A stretch of 64,000 bases of DNA from NCBI RefSeq assembly GCF_900120005.1, contig NZ_LT635451.1, positions 539,848 to 603,847 on the forward strand, given 5' to 3'. Shown here one piece after another: positions 25,074 to 33,947 of this stretch; position 1 is the first letter of the stretch, and every line of letters starts with the position of its first letter. This DNA comes from Holdemania sp. Marseille-P2844 (GTDB lineage: Bacteria > Bacillota_I > Bacilli_A > Erysipelotrichales > Erysipelotrichaceae). Under the pieces are notes generated by a model, which worked only from the letters and a program-made list of their open reading frames with translations, was not told where the DNA came from and searched no databases. A program made the position numbers and the translations under genes.

Positions 25074-28009
25074 GCCGGCTGCACCTCCTTGGTTTCGGCC
25101 ATTTCAATCGCGTCGGTCAGTTCGACCTTCAGCATCTGCGAAACGCCCTGCTTCTGCATCGTGACGCCGTAGAGGACCTCGCACTGCCCCATCGTTCCGG
25201 GACGATGGGTGACGACGATGAACTGCGTCCGTTCGCTGAAATTCTTGATGTAGCGGGCGAACCGTTCGACGTTGCCCTGATCCAGCGCTGCCTCGACTTC
25301 GTCGAAGATACATAACGGAACCGGCCGGGCCTTGAGAATCGCAAACAGCACGCTGATCGCGATCAGGCTCTTTTCGCCGCCGGAGAACAGCCGGATATTT
25401 TGAACCGACTTGCCCGGGGGCTGGACGTCGATATCAATGCCGGTGTTTAACAAATCCGTCGGATCCTCCAAGATCAGGCGGGCCTTGCCGCCGCCGAACA
25501 ACGCGCGGAACGTATCGCCCAGCTCCTCGTTGATCTTATCGAACATGTCCTTGAACTGCCGGACCATGACTTCGTCCATCTCGTCGATCGCCGACAGGAT
25601 TTTATCACGGCTGGCGATCAGATCGTCCACCTGCTTGCGCATGAATTCGTACCGGTCGTTGACCTCAGTGTATTCTTCCGGCGCGTTCATGTTGATGTTG
25701 CCGAGCGCTTCAATTTCCGAGCGCAGCTGCAGCACTTCCTCGCGCGCATTTTCAATGTGGCTTTCCTCAACCTTGGTGCGGGCGTATTCATAGGTCAGCT
25801 GATATTCGCTGGTCAGCCGCGCCAGATTGTTTTCCAGGCGCGTTTCAATCTTCGCCTTGTCGAGCTGAATCGCGTGCGAGCTGGCGGTCGCCGTTTCCAG
25901 TTCCCGGCGGATCTGCCGGATCTGCTGCTCACGCCGTTCGATGTCGGCGGTCAGCTTCATCTTCTGCTGTCGCTTCTGGGACAGGGACGTCGTGATTTCA
26001 TCCCGGCGGGAATAGGCCTGGTTAAGCGATGTGATCAGCGAATCCGCAAACGTTTCCTGCTCGCCGTCTACCGCTTCCGGCGCTAACAGCTCGTAATCGT
26101 TTTTCAAGCGTTCAAATTTGGCGCGCTTAGCGTCGACGACCGGTTCCAGCTGAGCGCTGGCGATCCGTTTCTCCGTCAGCGACCGCTCCAGCTCAGAGCG
26201 CTGGCGTCCGGACTGATCCAGCGCCTTCTGCGCCAACTGGCATTTCGCCTGCTGCGATTGAATCGTTCCCGTGATTTCTTCCAGTTCGCGCTGAACCGTC
26301 ATTAAGGACGAACTGTTGCGGGCCTTGCCGCCGGTCATCGAACCGCCGCGGTGGATGACGTCGCCGTCCAGCGTTACGATTTTATAACTGAACTTTAATA
26401 AATCGGCCAGGTTGTTGCCATGTTCCAGCGTATCGCAGACCAATACGTTCTGCAGTAACGACTGACTGACTAAATCAAACTGCGGATCACAGTGGATGAA
26501 CTCGCTGGCGACGCCTAAGAAGCCTTCGGTGTTCTGCGCCACGATGCGGTGATCCTGCGCGATCCAGCGGGGTTTTAAGACCCGGATCGGCAGAAACGTC
26601 GCGCGCCCGCTCTGGTTCTTTTTCAAAAAGCTGATCGCCTGACGGGCGCTGGCCTCGTCGGTGGTCACGATGTTGTACATCGCGCCGCCTAAGGCAACCG
26701 AAATCGCTTCCTCATAGCCTTTTTCCGGTTCCAGCACTTTCGCCACGACGCCTAAGACGCCGGGCAGAAACGCCTGGGAATCCATGACAGCCTTGACGCC
26801 GGCTTGTGAATTGAACGGCTGACGGGCCAGGTTTTCCAGCACTTCCCTGCGGTTCTGCAGCCGCCGCAGAATGCCGGCGGCCTCGTCGTTTTTCTGCGAG
26901 TTTTCAGCCAGCTCCATCGCGGTCTGCGACAGCTGTTGGGAAAGCAGCGCCACATCCCGCTGCAGCTGATCCAGCCGCTGCTGCCGGTCTTCGTATTCAA
27001 AGCGCGCTTCTTCCAATAACGACTGCATCTGCTTTGCTTTTTCCTCGCGCGTGCCGACCTCAATTGCGTATTTCCGCTTTTCATCCAGCTCGATCTTGCG
27101 GGTTTCCAGCGTTTGGATTTCATTGATGACGTGCATCAATTCTTCCTGCAGCTTGTTGATTTCAACTTCCAGCCCGTTGGAATCCTTCTTGGCCTCCAGA
27201 TTGGCCGTTTCATGAACCTGAATCGTCGTCTGCTGCATCGTCGTCGAATTCTCGATATCGAACAGTGTCTTAACGGCTTCGTCGATCTGCTGGTTAAGAT
27301 GCGTGATCTCCTCGACTAAGACGGCGATCTCGATTTCCTGCAGCTGTGCTTTCTTTTCCCTGTAAATCTCAGCCTTGCGGGCCTGGCGTTTCAACGGCGA
27401 AACCTGCCGCTCCAATTCGCTTAAGATATCCTGGGTGCGGTCGAGGTTTTCCTTGGTCCGCTCCAGCTTGGACAGCGATTCAAGCTTGCGTTTCTTGTAC
27501 TTGCTGACGCCGGCGGCATCCTCAAAGATCGCCCGCCGTTCGATCGGCTTCGCTTCCGCGAATGAACTGATATTGCCCTGAGAAATCATCGACAGGGAAT
27601 CTTTTCCCAGGCCGCTGTCCAGAATCAGATCCACAACGTCCTTTAACCGGACCGGGTTGCGGTTGATCAAATACTGGGCTTCACCGTTATTGCGGTAAAG
27701 CCGGCGTGTGACTTCTATTTCATCCAGCTCGCTGTTGAGATCCCGGCGGCTGTTGTCAAAGACAAGGGTAACCTCAGCCATGTTGACCATTCGGCGGTCG
27801 GCGCTGCCCGCAAAGATGACGTCGGTCATCGCGTTGCCGCGCAGAGACTTCACGGACTGTTCGCCCAGAACCCAGCGGATCGCGTCGGTAATATTGCTTT
27901 TCCCGCAGCCGTTGGGGCCTACGATCCCGGTGACGTCGTGATCAAACTGAATCACGACCTTATCGGCGAAAGATTTAAAGCCCTGCATTTCTATTCGTTT
28001 TAGAAACAT
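25070..28009 (-). CDS. smc: Chromosome segregation protein SMC
   Basis: 979 residues from the ATG at 28009 (GAAGGAGG upstream); the frame continues upstream without family similarity. SMC forms the condensin ring with ScpA and ScpB. Walker A is GPNGCGKSN (31-39), the arm is coiled coil from about 165, the hinge about 400-565, the return arm to about 760. The signature LFSGGEKSL (874-882) and Walker B PLCIFDEVEAALD follow. Odd: the total is about 200 residues shorter than Bacillus SMC (near 1186), and the loss lies in the two arms. It heads smc-ftsY-ylxM; rnc is not upstream. Confidence 0.97.
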   Translation of the reverse strand: MFLKRIEMQGFKSFADKVVIQFDHDVTGIVGPNGCGKSNITDAIRWVLGEQSVKSLRGNAMTDVIFAGSADRRMVNMAEVTLVFDNSRRDLNSELDEIEVTRRLYRNNGEAQYLINRNPVRLKDVVDLILDSGLGKDSLSMISQGNISSFAEAKPIERRAIFEDAAGVSKYKKRKLESLSKLERTKENLDRTQDILSELERQVSPLKRQARKAEIYREKKAQLQEIEIAVLVEEITHLNQQIDEAVKTLFDIENSTTMQQTTIQVHETANLEAKKDSNGLEVEINKLQEELMHVINEIQTLETRKIELDEKRKYAIEVGTREEKAKQMQSLLEEARFEYEDRQQRLDQLQRDVALLSQQLSQTAMELAENSQKNDEAAGILRRLQNRREVLENLARQPFNSQAGVKAVMDSQAFLPGVLGVVAKVLEPEKGYEEAISVALGGAMYNIVTTDEASARQAISFLKKNQSGRATFLPIRVLKPRWIAQDHRIVAQNTEGFLGVASEFIHCDPQFDLVSQSLLQNVLVCDTLEHGNNLADLLKFSYKIVTLDGDVIHRGGSMTGGKARNSSSLMTVQRELEEITGTIQSQQAKCQLAQKALDQSGRQRSELERSLTEKRIASAQLEPVVDAKRAKFERLKNDYELLAPEAVDGEQETFADSLITSLNQAYSRRDEITTSLSQKRQQKMKLTADIERREQQIRQIRRELETATASSHAIQLDKAKIETRLENNLARLTSEYQLTYEYARTKVEESHIENAREEVLQLRSEIEALGNINMNAPEEYTEVNDRYEFMRKQVDDLIASRDKILSAIDEMDEVMVRQFKDMFDKINEELGDTFRALFGGGKARLILEDPTDLLNTGIDIDVQPPGKSVQNIRLFSGGEKSLIAISVLFAILKARPVPLCIFDEVEAALDQGNVERFARYIKNFSERTQFIVVTHRPGTMGQCEVLYGVTMQKQGVSQMLKVELTDAIEMAETKEVQPA

Positions 28010-28179
28010 GGCATCCTCCTTCTCACTCCATCTATGTATTATAACAAACCAGCGTTTAAATTTAAAGGAAACCCAGGACGAAAAGCGGTGCTTTCGCATG
28101 TTTTTTAAGCAATTCCGCACATCCGTGATCACTTTGATAAAAATTGCTCAAGGAATGCGCTTCCATTCAAAAATCCCGG

Positions 28180-28208
28180 TTGCGCCGGGGTTTTATTTCC
28201 GGTATACT
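28180..28208 (+). promoter_or_regulatory. Promoter of lrgAB
   Basis: TTGCGC (28180-28185), a 17-base spacer and TATACT (28203-28208), 37 bases before the lrgA ATG. Confidence 0.7.
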
Positions 28209-28244
28209 GGTAACGATCTTTTTAAAGCGAGGTTCTTTTCCCCT

Positions 28245-28607
28245 ATGAAAATTTTAAAACAAATCACGATTGTGTTTCTGTTATGCTGGCTGGGCGAGGT
28301 GATCAGCGCCCTGCTGCCGTTTGCTTTTCCCGGCAGTATCGTGGCGATGCTGCTGTTATTAGGCTGTCTGTCGACGTCGCTGCTGCGGATCGAGGATATT
28401 TCCGGATTCGCCGGGTTTCTCCTGGCCAACATGGCGTTCTTTTTCATTCCGGCGGGCGTGTCGATTCTGGACAGCTTCGGGGCGATCCAAAATGATCTGC
28501 TTCCGATCCTGGCGGTGATCGTGCTCAGCACCCTGATCACCGCGGCGGTAACTTGCGGCAGCATCCTTTTGATCACGAAATTACAGAAGCGGGGGTCGGC
28601 GCGATGA
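28245..28607 (+). CDS. lrgA: CidA/LrgA family holin-like protein
   Basis: 120 residues from the ATG at 28245; the longer frame from 28008 runs through the promoter. Four hydrophobic segments and the family core LLPFAFPGSIVAMLLLLGCL and FLLANMAFFFIPAGVSIL are visible. CidA/LrgA proteins are membrane proteins linked to autolysis control and, in some species, export of pyruvate or murein products. It overlaps lrgB by four bases. The ribosome site is weak (GCGAGG, rather far upstream). The name LrgA rather than CidA is by general practice. Confidence 0.87.
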   Translation: MKILKQITIVFLLCWLGEVISALLPFAFPGSIVAMLLLLGCLSTSLLRIEDISGFAGFLLANMAFFFIPAGVSILDSFGAIQNDLLPILAVIVLSTLITAAVTCGSILLITKLQKRGSAR

Positions 28608-29278
28608 ACGAGCTGCTCAACGGTCCGTTTTTCTTCACGGGTCTGTGCCTGATCGTTTATCTTCTGGCCTGCCGGCTGCAGCGGATCACGCGGAAGACAT
28701 GGCTGAATCCGTTGTTGGTTTCGATTCTGATTCTGATTGGGATTCTGTTAGTTCTGCGGATTCCCTATGCTCATTTTAAGGAAGGCAGCAGCGTCATCGC
28801 CATGATGCTGACGCCGGCGACGTGTGTCCTGGCGATTCCCATGTACAATCAGCGGAAAATCCTGAAGCAGAACCTGACGGCGATTCTGATCGGAACGTTT
28901 CTGGGAGCGCTCAGCTCGATCCTTTCCGTCACACTCCTATGCCGGATCTTTGGCTTAAACGAGCTGATCACCCGCTCGCTGCTGCCGAAGTCAGTAACGA
29001 CGCCGATTGCGGTCAGCGTGTGTGAGGTCAGCGGCGGCCTGCCCGCGATCACCGTAGCGGCGGTGATCCTGACCGGAATTCTCGGTTCGATCGTGATCCC
29101 CCTGTTGTTCACTAAACTGAAGATTAAAAACAGCGTGGCGCTGGGCATTACCCTGGGCACAGCGTCGCATGCGATGGGCACGTCCAAGGCGATTGAGATC
29201 GGCGAACAGGAAGGCGGCCTGTCCGGACTGGCGATCGGGATCACCGGCATCTTTACGGTCATCCTGTCGCTGCTGTGA
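28604..29278 (+). CDS. lrgB: CidB/LrgB family autolysis modulator
   Basis: 224 residues from the ATG at 28604, which overlaps the lrgA stop (ATGA). About six membrane helices. Family motifs: RSLLPKSVTTPIAVSVCEVSGG near 140 and GTASHAMGTSKAIEIGEQEGGLSGLAIG near 185. It works with LrgA as an antiholin-like or transport pair in the cytoplasmic membrane. Confidence 0.92.
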   Translation: MNELLNGPFFFTGLCLIVYLLACRLQRITRKTWLNPLLVSILILIGILLVLRIPYAHFKEGSSVIAMMLTPATCVLAIPMYNQRKILKQNLTAILIGTFLGALSSILSVTLLCRIFGLNELITRSLLPKSVTTPIAVSVCEVSGGLPAITVAAVILTGILGSIVIPLLFTKLKIKNSVALGITLGTASHAMGTSKAIEIGEQEGGLSGLAIGITGIFTVILSLL

Positions 29279-29298
29279 ACATTCAAACCAAAATAAAG

Positions 29299-29338
29299 GC
29301 ATATCGTTCAGCGCAGAAACTGACGATATGCTTTTTTT
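29299..29338. terminator. Bidirectional terminator between lrgB and amidase
   Basis: GCATATCGT (29299-29307) pairs with ACGATATGC (29323-29331) and extends by TCAG/CTGA with a bulge. T7 follows on the plus strand and a T-rich tract on the minus strand, so it can serve both convergent genes. Confidence 0.8.
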
Positions 29339-29345
29339 GACTTTA

Positions 29346-30758
29346 TTAGAAAATCGGGGCATGGCGGGCGCACAGTTTTGTTTCAAGCGCATGGGCAGCG
29401 GTGATCAACGTTTCTTCGCTCCAGGCCGTAGAAATAAACAAGACGGAACACGGCGTCCCCTGGTCCGGACTTTGCGCGCAGACCGCGGCGCAGGGATATC
29501 CGGCAATCGGCGCATAACCGGTGATTTTAACCGTCATCAGACAATCCAGCTGATATTCCTTCAACAGCCGGTCGATTCCTTCTGTGCGTGTTTGACGGGT
29601 CAACGCTAAGCGCTGCCGGAGATAGTCGGCTTCCCGCAGCGTGCCGGAGGTGCGGTTGCTGCTTTCCAGAAGATCCTGTCCGTAACGCAGGCAGGTTTGC
29701 GCATACCGGCGGTTATACGCTAGGATATCGTCCAGCGTACGCATCGCGGTGCAGCCGCGGACAGACCCCAGCCAGGCGTTGATTCCATTTTTGAATTCAT
29801 GCTCTAGCACCGGCATATTGTTCAGCCGGCCCTGCGGGAGGGAAACCGGCACCAGCGTTGCGCCCTGCTGTACCAGAATCTGCCGCGCCTGCTCCAGAAT
29901 CGTGTTTTCAAGCTCATCCTGCGGTGCGTCGTCAAACGTCAGAACGCCGATCCGGAAGCCTGCGACCCCGCGGTTCAGCGCACCGGCGAAATCGAAGTGA
30001 TCCGGGCACGCCAGCGTCGCCGGGTCCAGTTCATCCTTGCCCCATAACGCATCCAGGACGACGGCGCAGTCCGCGATCGTCTTGCCCATCGGTCCAGCCG
30101 TATCCTGCATCGAGGAGATCGGAATGATGCCGCTGCGGGAAATCAGCCCCACCGTCGGCTTGATCGTCGCCACGGCGTTGTTGCGGGCTGGGGAAACAAG
30201 CGAACCGTTGGTTTCCGTACCGATGGAAAACGGTACAAGCTGAGCGGCGACGACCACGGCGGAGCCGGAGCTGCTTCCGGACGGATCCAGCTGCGGATCA
30301 TAGGGATTGACGACCTGACCGCTGCGCGAGCTGAACCCTGACGGCATCTTCCGCTTCCGGGCTACCCAATACGCGAATTCAGAAAGACAGGCTTTACCGA
30401 GAATGACGGCTCCCGCCTGCTTCAGCCGGTGCACGACTTCGGCGTCCTGCGGTGCGTAAAAATCAGCCAGTGCCGCCGAACCGGCCGTGGTGTGCATCTT
30501 GCCGGCTGTGCTGATATTATCTTTCACGACGACCGGCAGCCCATGCAGCGGTCCGCGCGGTCCTGTTTCCCGCAGCTCGCGGTCGAGCGCGTCCGCAATC
30601 CAAAGCGCATCCGGATTCACCTCGGCAATCGCGTTCAAGCCCGGTCCGGACTGGTCGATCTCCGCGATACGGCGCAGTGCTTCCTCGGTTAAACTCCGGC
30701 TGGTCCAGCGGCCGGTCCGCAAGCCTTCCGCCAGTTCTGAAATTGAAGCTTCAAACAT
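29346..30758 (-). CDS. Amidase signature family hydrolase
   Basis: 470 residues. The Ser-cisSer-Lys triad is visible: Lys in VVKDNISTAGKMHTTAGS near 77 and the serines in DPSGSSSGSAVVVAA near 160 plus TNGSLVSPA near 184. The family hydrolyses amides (GatA, amidases, fatty acid amide hydrolase). Length and sequence fit a stand-alone amidase. No gatB or gatC neighbours are present, so a tRNA amidotransferase subunit is unlikely. AAGGGGGAA precedes the ATG. Substrate unknown. Confidence 0.85.
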   Translation of the reverse strand: MFEASISELAEGLRTGRWTSRSLTEEALRRIAEIDQSGPGLNAIAEVNPDALWIADALDRELRETGPRGPLHGLPVVVKDNISTAGKMHTTAGSAALADFYAPQDAEVVHRLKQAGAVILGKACLSEFAYWVARKRKMPSGFSSRSGQVVNPYDPQLDPSGSSSGSAVVVAAQLVPFSIGTETNGSLVSPARNNAVATIKPTVGLISRSGIIPISSMQDTAGPMGKTIADCAVVLDALWGKDELDPATLACPDHFDFAGALNRGVAGFRIGVLTFDDAPQDELENTILEQARQILVQQGATLVPVSLPQGRLNNMPVLEHEFKNGINAWLGSVRGCTAMRTLDDILAYNRRYAQTCLRYGQDLLESSNRTSGTLREADYLRQRLALTRQTRTEGIDRLLKEYQLDCLMTVKITGYAPIAGYPCAAVCAQSPDQGTPCSVLFISTAWSEETLITAAHALETKLCARHAPIF

Positions 30759-30856
30759 GAAAATTCCCCCTTTTTGTTAGTGTAGCATAATTGAAAACGT
30801 TAAACCAGCTCATCCCGCTTCCGAAACGGAACTTTTGATTTTCATATCGAAACATA

Positions 30857-30882
30857 GTAAAACCGCGGCGTTTCGCCGCGGT
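30857..30882 (-). terminator. Terminator of the U32 peptidase operon
   Basis: ACCGCGGCG (30862-30870) pairs with CGCCGCGGT (30874-30882) around a 3-base loop; TTTTAC follows on the minus strand. Confidence 0.75.
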
Positions 30883-30922
30883 GGAAGTGTACGATCTTGT
30901 TTTCTTTTCAACCAACAGTTCC

Positions 30923-33217
30923 TTATTCTCCCTGAATCCGGTTGCGGATACGAAGGAAACGTTCAACGATCTGCCGGCTGGCAGCGCCGTCTTCCAGCGT
31001 CAGCCGGATCTTCCACGCAGAATGTGGATCCAGCTCGCCGGCTTTGAGCTCAAACGGCGTTTTTTCAAGACAATGACTGTAACAGGCGGCGTCGCCGAAA
31101 ACGGGGTAGAGTTCACCTTTTTTATTTTTCAGCGCATAGGCCTGCTGATGACATAGCTGACAGTTCCGCTTCGTCCCGTCTTTCAACAATCGGTTGACCG
31201 GGCAAGCCTTAGACACCATCAGATCGCGATAACCGTAGACGTACTGCACGGTCGGCGCGGAAAATCCGTATTGTTCTTTAAACGCTTCACGAATCGCACT
31301 CTGCTGCATTGGATTAATTTCCAGTGAAAACTCCACACCTGCTACCGAAGTCTGGCTGAGCAGCAGCGCCAGCGCTTCGCTGTTGGTCACATTGAAGCCG
31401 CTCGTACAGATCAACCGCGTCGTTGTCCGGGTCAGCGTTCCGATTTCCTCGGTCTGTAGCCATTCCGTTTCGCAGCGGGCCGGATGCTCCTGGACCCGCA
31501 GCGTTGAGGGCATGATCTGCGGATACGCCTGAATCAGGGCCGGCACGCTGCTGATCAGCTGCACTGGAAGCTCAGCCAACGCTTCCGCCTGTTCGCGGGT
31601 TTCAATCTGCACGATCAATCCCGGCAGCGGCTGTTTTTCTTGGATCGTTAAAGGCTGAACAGCCTGACGCTGAAGCTGAGCCCGCTCAGGATAGCGGACA
31701 GCTCGCCGCTGCGCAAGTTGATCAAGCGCCTGGCGGCGGGCTTCGTTAATTTGCTGAACTGGCAGAAACAACGCCCCTTCCAGCTGATTGTCGACGCTTT
31801 CCAGCTGAAACGGCGTATCGTTCAGCTTGCCCAGCTGCTGGGTTAACCGCCCCGTGTCCAACGGTGCTTTCTGCGCGGGCTGCAGAACTTGTTCCGTCCG
31901 GGCCTGCGCCTGAAATCCCATTTCGTCGCAGACGTCCACCTGCATCGGTTCGCCAGCCCGGCCTCGGATCGTAAACCGCACGGCCGTCCGGCGCGCCGGC
32001 TGGGCAGACTGCGCCTGGATTTCCTTCATCAGCTCGCTGTCAGTCGTCTGAAGCAAAGCAGCCTCCGGCCGGACTTTCTCCCGCACCGGCAGCTCAATGA
32101 TCTCGCCCGGCTGTCCCTGGGCGCATAACAAATCATGCTTATAGATGTAATTGGCAATGAAGCCGATATCTTCGCCGTTTTCACGTAAAATCCGCAGTCC
32201 GTCGCCCTGATGCAGCGGCGCGGTTAATTTTACCTGGACACGGCCGTTGCGTTGGCTGAGCACCGTGCCGATGCGGATTCCAACGTGATTGGGGCGCAGC
32301 GGATTCATCAACGCCGGTCCGCTTTGATGAAACAGATAGCCGGTGGTGAAGCCGCGGTTGAACAACTTCTTTAACCGGATCTGTTCCTCTTCCTCAGAAG
32401 CCGGCCGCATTCCGGCCAGAACCGCGTCGATTTTCTCACGGTAAGCCCGCACGACCGCACCGACATATTCCGGCCGCTTCATCCGGCCTTCAATTTTAAA
32501 GCTCGTCGCTCCGCTGCGGATCAACTCCTCAACCTGGTCAAGGGTATTGAGATCCATCGGACTTAATAAGTATTCCCCCGGAGCTTCGATGACCCGGCCG
32601 CTGTCCCTTTCAACCAGTTGATACGGCAGCCGGCAGGGCTGTGCGCACTGGCCGCGGTTGCCGCTGCGGCCGCCGTTGATGCTGGACATCAGGCATTCGC
32701 CGCTGTAACAGACGCACAAGGCGCCGTAGACGAAAATCTCCAGATCCAGCCCTTCCTCAGCGCACTCCCTGACCAGTTCGACCGGGGTTTCCCGCGCCAG
32801 CACAGCGCGCTTCATCCCCAGCTGTCTGACCCAGCGCACACCCTCCCGGTTATGGATGTGCATCTGCGTCGAAGCATGCAGCTCAAAATCCGGATAAGCC
32901 CGGCGGATCCAGGAAACCAAGCCGAGATCCTGTACGATCAGAGCGTCGACGTCGGTGTGATACAGAAAATCAATCAACGCCTTGGCATCGTCCAGCTCGT
33001 TTTCAAAAATCAGCGTGTTGACGGTGACATAGACCTTCACCTCGTGTTGATGACAATAGTGCACCGCCTGACGCAGCTGCTGCTCGTCGAAATTGCCGGC
33101 ATAGGCCCGCGCGCCGAAGCGCGTCGATCCCAGATAGACCGCGTCCGCCCCGTTGTTGACGGCGGCGATCAGCGCGTCCATGCTGCCCGCCGGCGCTAAA
33201 AGTTCCGGGCGTTTCAT
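30923..33217 (-). CDS. U32 family peptidase with DUF3656-type C-terminal region
   Basis: 764 residues. The N-terminal U32 domain begins PELLAPAGSMDALIAAVNNGADAVYLG and holds the conserved cysteine cluster CVCYSGECLMSSINGGRSGNRGQCAQPCR region (about 168-196). A long linker and C-terminal part carry another Cys set (CPVNRLLKDG, CQLCHQQ, CYSHCLEK). E. coli RlhA, of the same architecture, is needed for 23S rRNA C2501 hydroxylation; other members are called collagenase-like. The RNA-modification role is therefore more likely than proteolysis, but is inferred. Last gene of the operon from the serine dehydratase. Confidence 0.85.
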   Translation of the reverse strand: MKRPELLAPAGSMDALIAAVNNGADAVYLGSTRFGARAYAGNFDEQQLRQAVHYCHQHEVKVYVTVNTLIFENELDDAKALIDFLYHTDVDALIVQDLGLVSWIRRAYPDFELHASTQMHIHNREGVRWVRQLGMKRAVLARETPVELVRECAEEGLDLEIFVYGALCVCYSGECLMSSINGGRSGNRGQCAQPCRLPYQLVERDSGRVIEAPGEYLLSPMDLNTLDQVEELIRSGATSFKIEGRMKRPEYVGAVVRAYREKIDAVLAGMRPASEEEEQIRLKKLFNRGFTTGYLFHQSGPALMNPLRPNHVGIRIGTVLSQRNGRVQVKLTAPLHQGDGLRILRENGEDIGFIANYIYKHDLLCAQGQPGEIIELPVREKVRPEAALLQTTDSELMKEIQAQSAQPARRTAVRFTIRGRAGEPMQVDVCDEMGFQAQARTEQVLQPAQKAPLDTGRLTQQLGKLNDTPFQLESVDNQLEGALFLPVQQINEARRQALDQLAQRRAVRYPERAQLQRQAVQPLTIQEKQPLPGLIVQIETREQAEALAELPVQLISSVPALIQAYPQIMPSTLRVQEHPARCETEWLQTEEIGTLTRTTTRLICTSGFNVTNSEALALLLSQTSVAGVEFSLEINPMQQSAIREAFKEQYGFSAPTVQYVYGYRDLMVSKACPVNRLLKDGTKRNCQLCHQQAYALKNKKGELYPVFGDAACYSHCLEKTPFELKAGELDPHSAWKIRLTLEDGAASRQIVERFLRIRNRIQGE

Positions 33218-33420
33218 CCCAGAACTCCTTTAATGATCAGCGAAATCCCTAATATAGCTAACGGAATGCCCAGCCACAGACCGATCAGCGTCGCGCACAG
33301 CATCAAACCCAGCGCGCAGACGGCTAACCCCAAAATGATGGTGATCAGCTTGCCGCATAAGGACAATACCAGTCCTGTCAGCCAGAATACCAGTTTAAAC
33401 GGCCATAATAAAATTCCCAT
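33214..33420 (-). CDS. Small hydrophobic membrane protein
   Basis: 68 residues, almost entirely hydrophobic with two to three membrane helices (about 8-25, 26-46, 48-66). AAAGGAGG eight bases before the ATG is a strong ribosome site, and it overlaps the U32 gene by four bases, so it is a real operon member. Family not recognised. Confidence 0.72.
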   Translation of the reverse strand: MGILLWPFKLVFWLTGLVLSLCGKLITIILGLAVCALGLMLCATLIGLWLGIPLAILGISLIIKGVLG

Positions 33421-33452
33421 GCCATGTCCTCCTTTGGAACTTCAATTTTTCT

Positions 33453-33947
33453 CTAAAGCTCAAACAGAAACCGATAGGCTTCGATCAGCTGCTCGAACGA
33501 CACCGCGGCGTTGGCGGGCGAGGTGGAAGGCAGCACGATCGCTTCGATGCCGGTTTTCGGCTGAGCGTATTTCTGATAGCAGCGGCCGGCGGTCTTGCCG
33601 GTCGTCACAATGGTTTTGATTTCCGTTTCCGCAAGCAGCCGGTTGAAATCGTTGGCGGTGACGTCGCGGATACTGGCGTCGCTGCTGCCGGTAATCGTGC
33701 AGCTGGCGATCACATCCCACAACGCGAAGTGCCGGCGGTGCAGAAAGGCCACGCGCTGCGCCGTGGTATCCAGCGGACTTCCGTCCAGCGCCGCCATGAC
33801 CGGCCAGAACCGGTTGCGCGGATGAGCGTAATAGAACGCCTGCTGACGCGAGGCGACCGAAGGCAGCGATCCGAGAATCAGCACCCGGCTGTGCGCGTCG
33901 TAGATCGGCGCGAACGGATGCACGACGGTCTGCGCCGCGTTGTTCAT
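33453..33947 (-). CDS. DNA-deoxyinosine (hypoxanthine) glycosylase, UDG superfamily
   Basis: 164 residues. RVLILGSLPSVASRQQAFYYAHPRN region near 20-44 carries the GSLPS motif of the hypoxanthine-DNA glycosylase group; ALWDVIASC and the C-terminal LPSTSPAN motif complete the uracil-DNA-glycosylase fold. Members excise deaminated bases, mainly hypoxanthine. Its start overlaps the stop of the serine dehydratase gene by four bases, so the two are coupled, though no metabolic link is evident. Confidence 0.85.
   Translation of the reverse strand: MNNAAQTVVHPFAPIYDAHSRVLILGSLPSVASRQQAFYYAHPRNRFWPVMAALDGSPLDTTAQRVAFLHRRHFALWDVIASCTITGSSDASIRDVTANDFNRLLAETEIKTIVTTGKTAGRCYQKYAQPKTGIEAIVLPSTSPANAAVSFEQLIEAYRFLFEL

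Noticed and set aside
24363-25172. 269-residue plus-strand frame
   Set aside because: Antisense to ftsY, whose GTPase motifs are complete.
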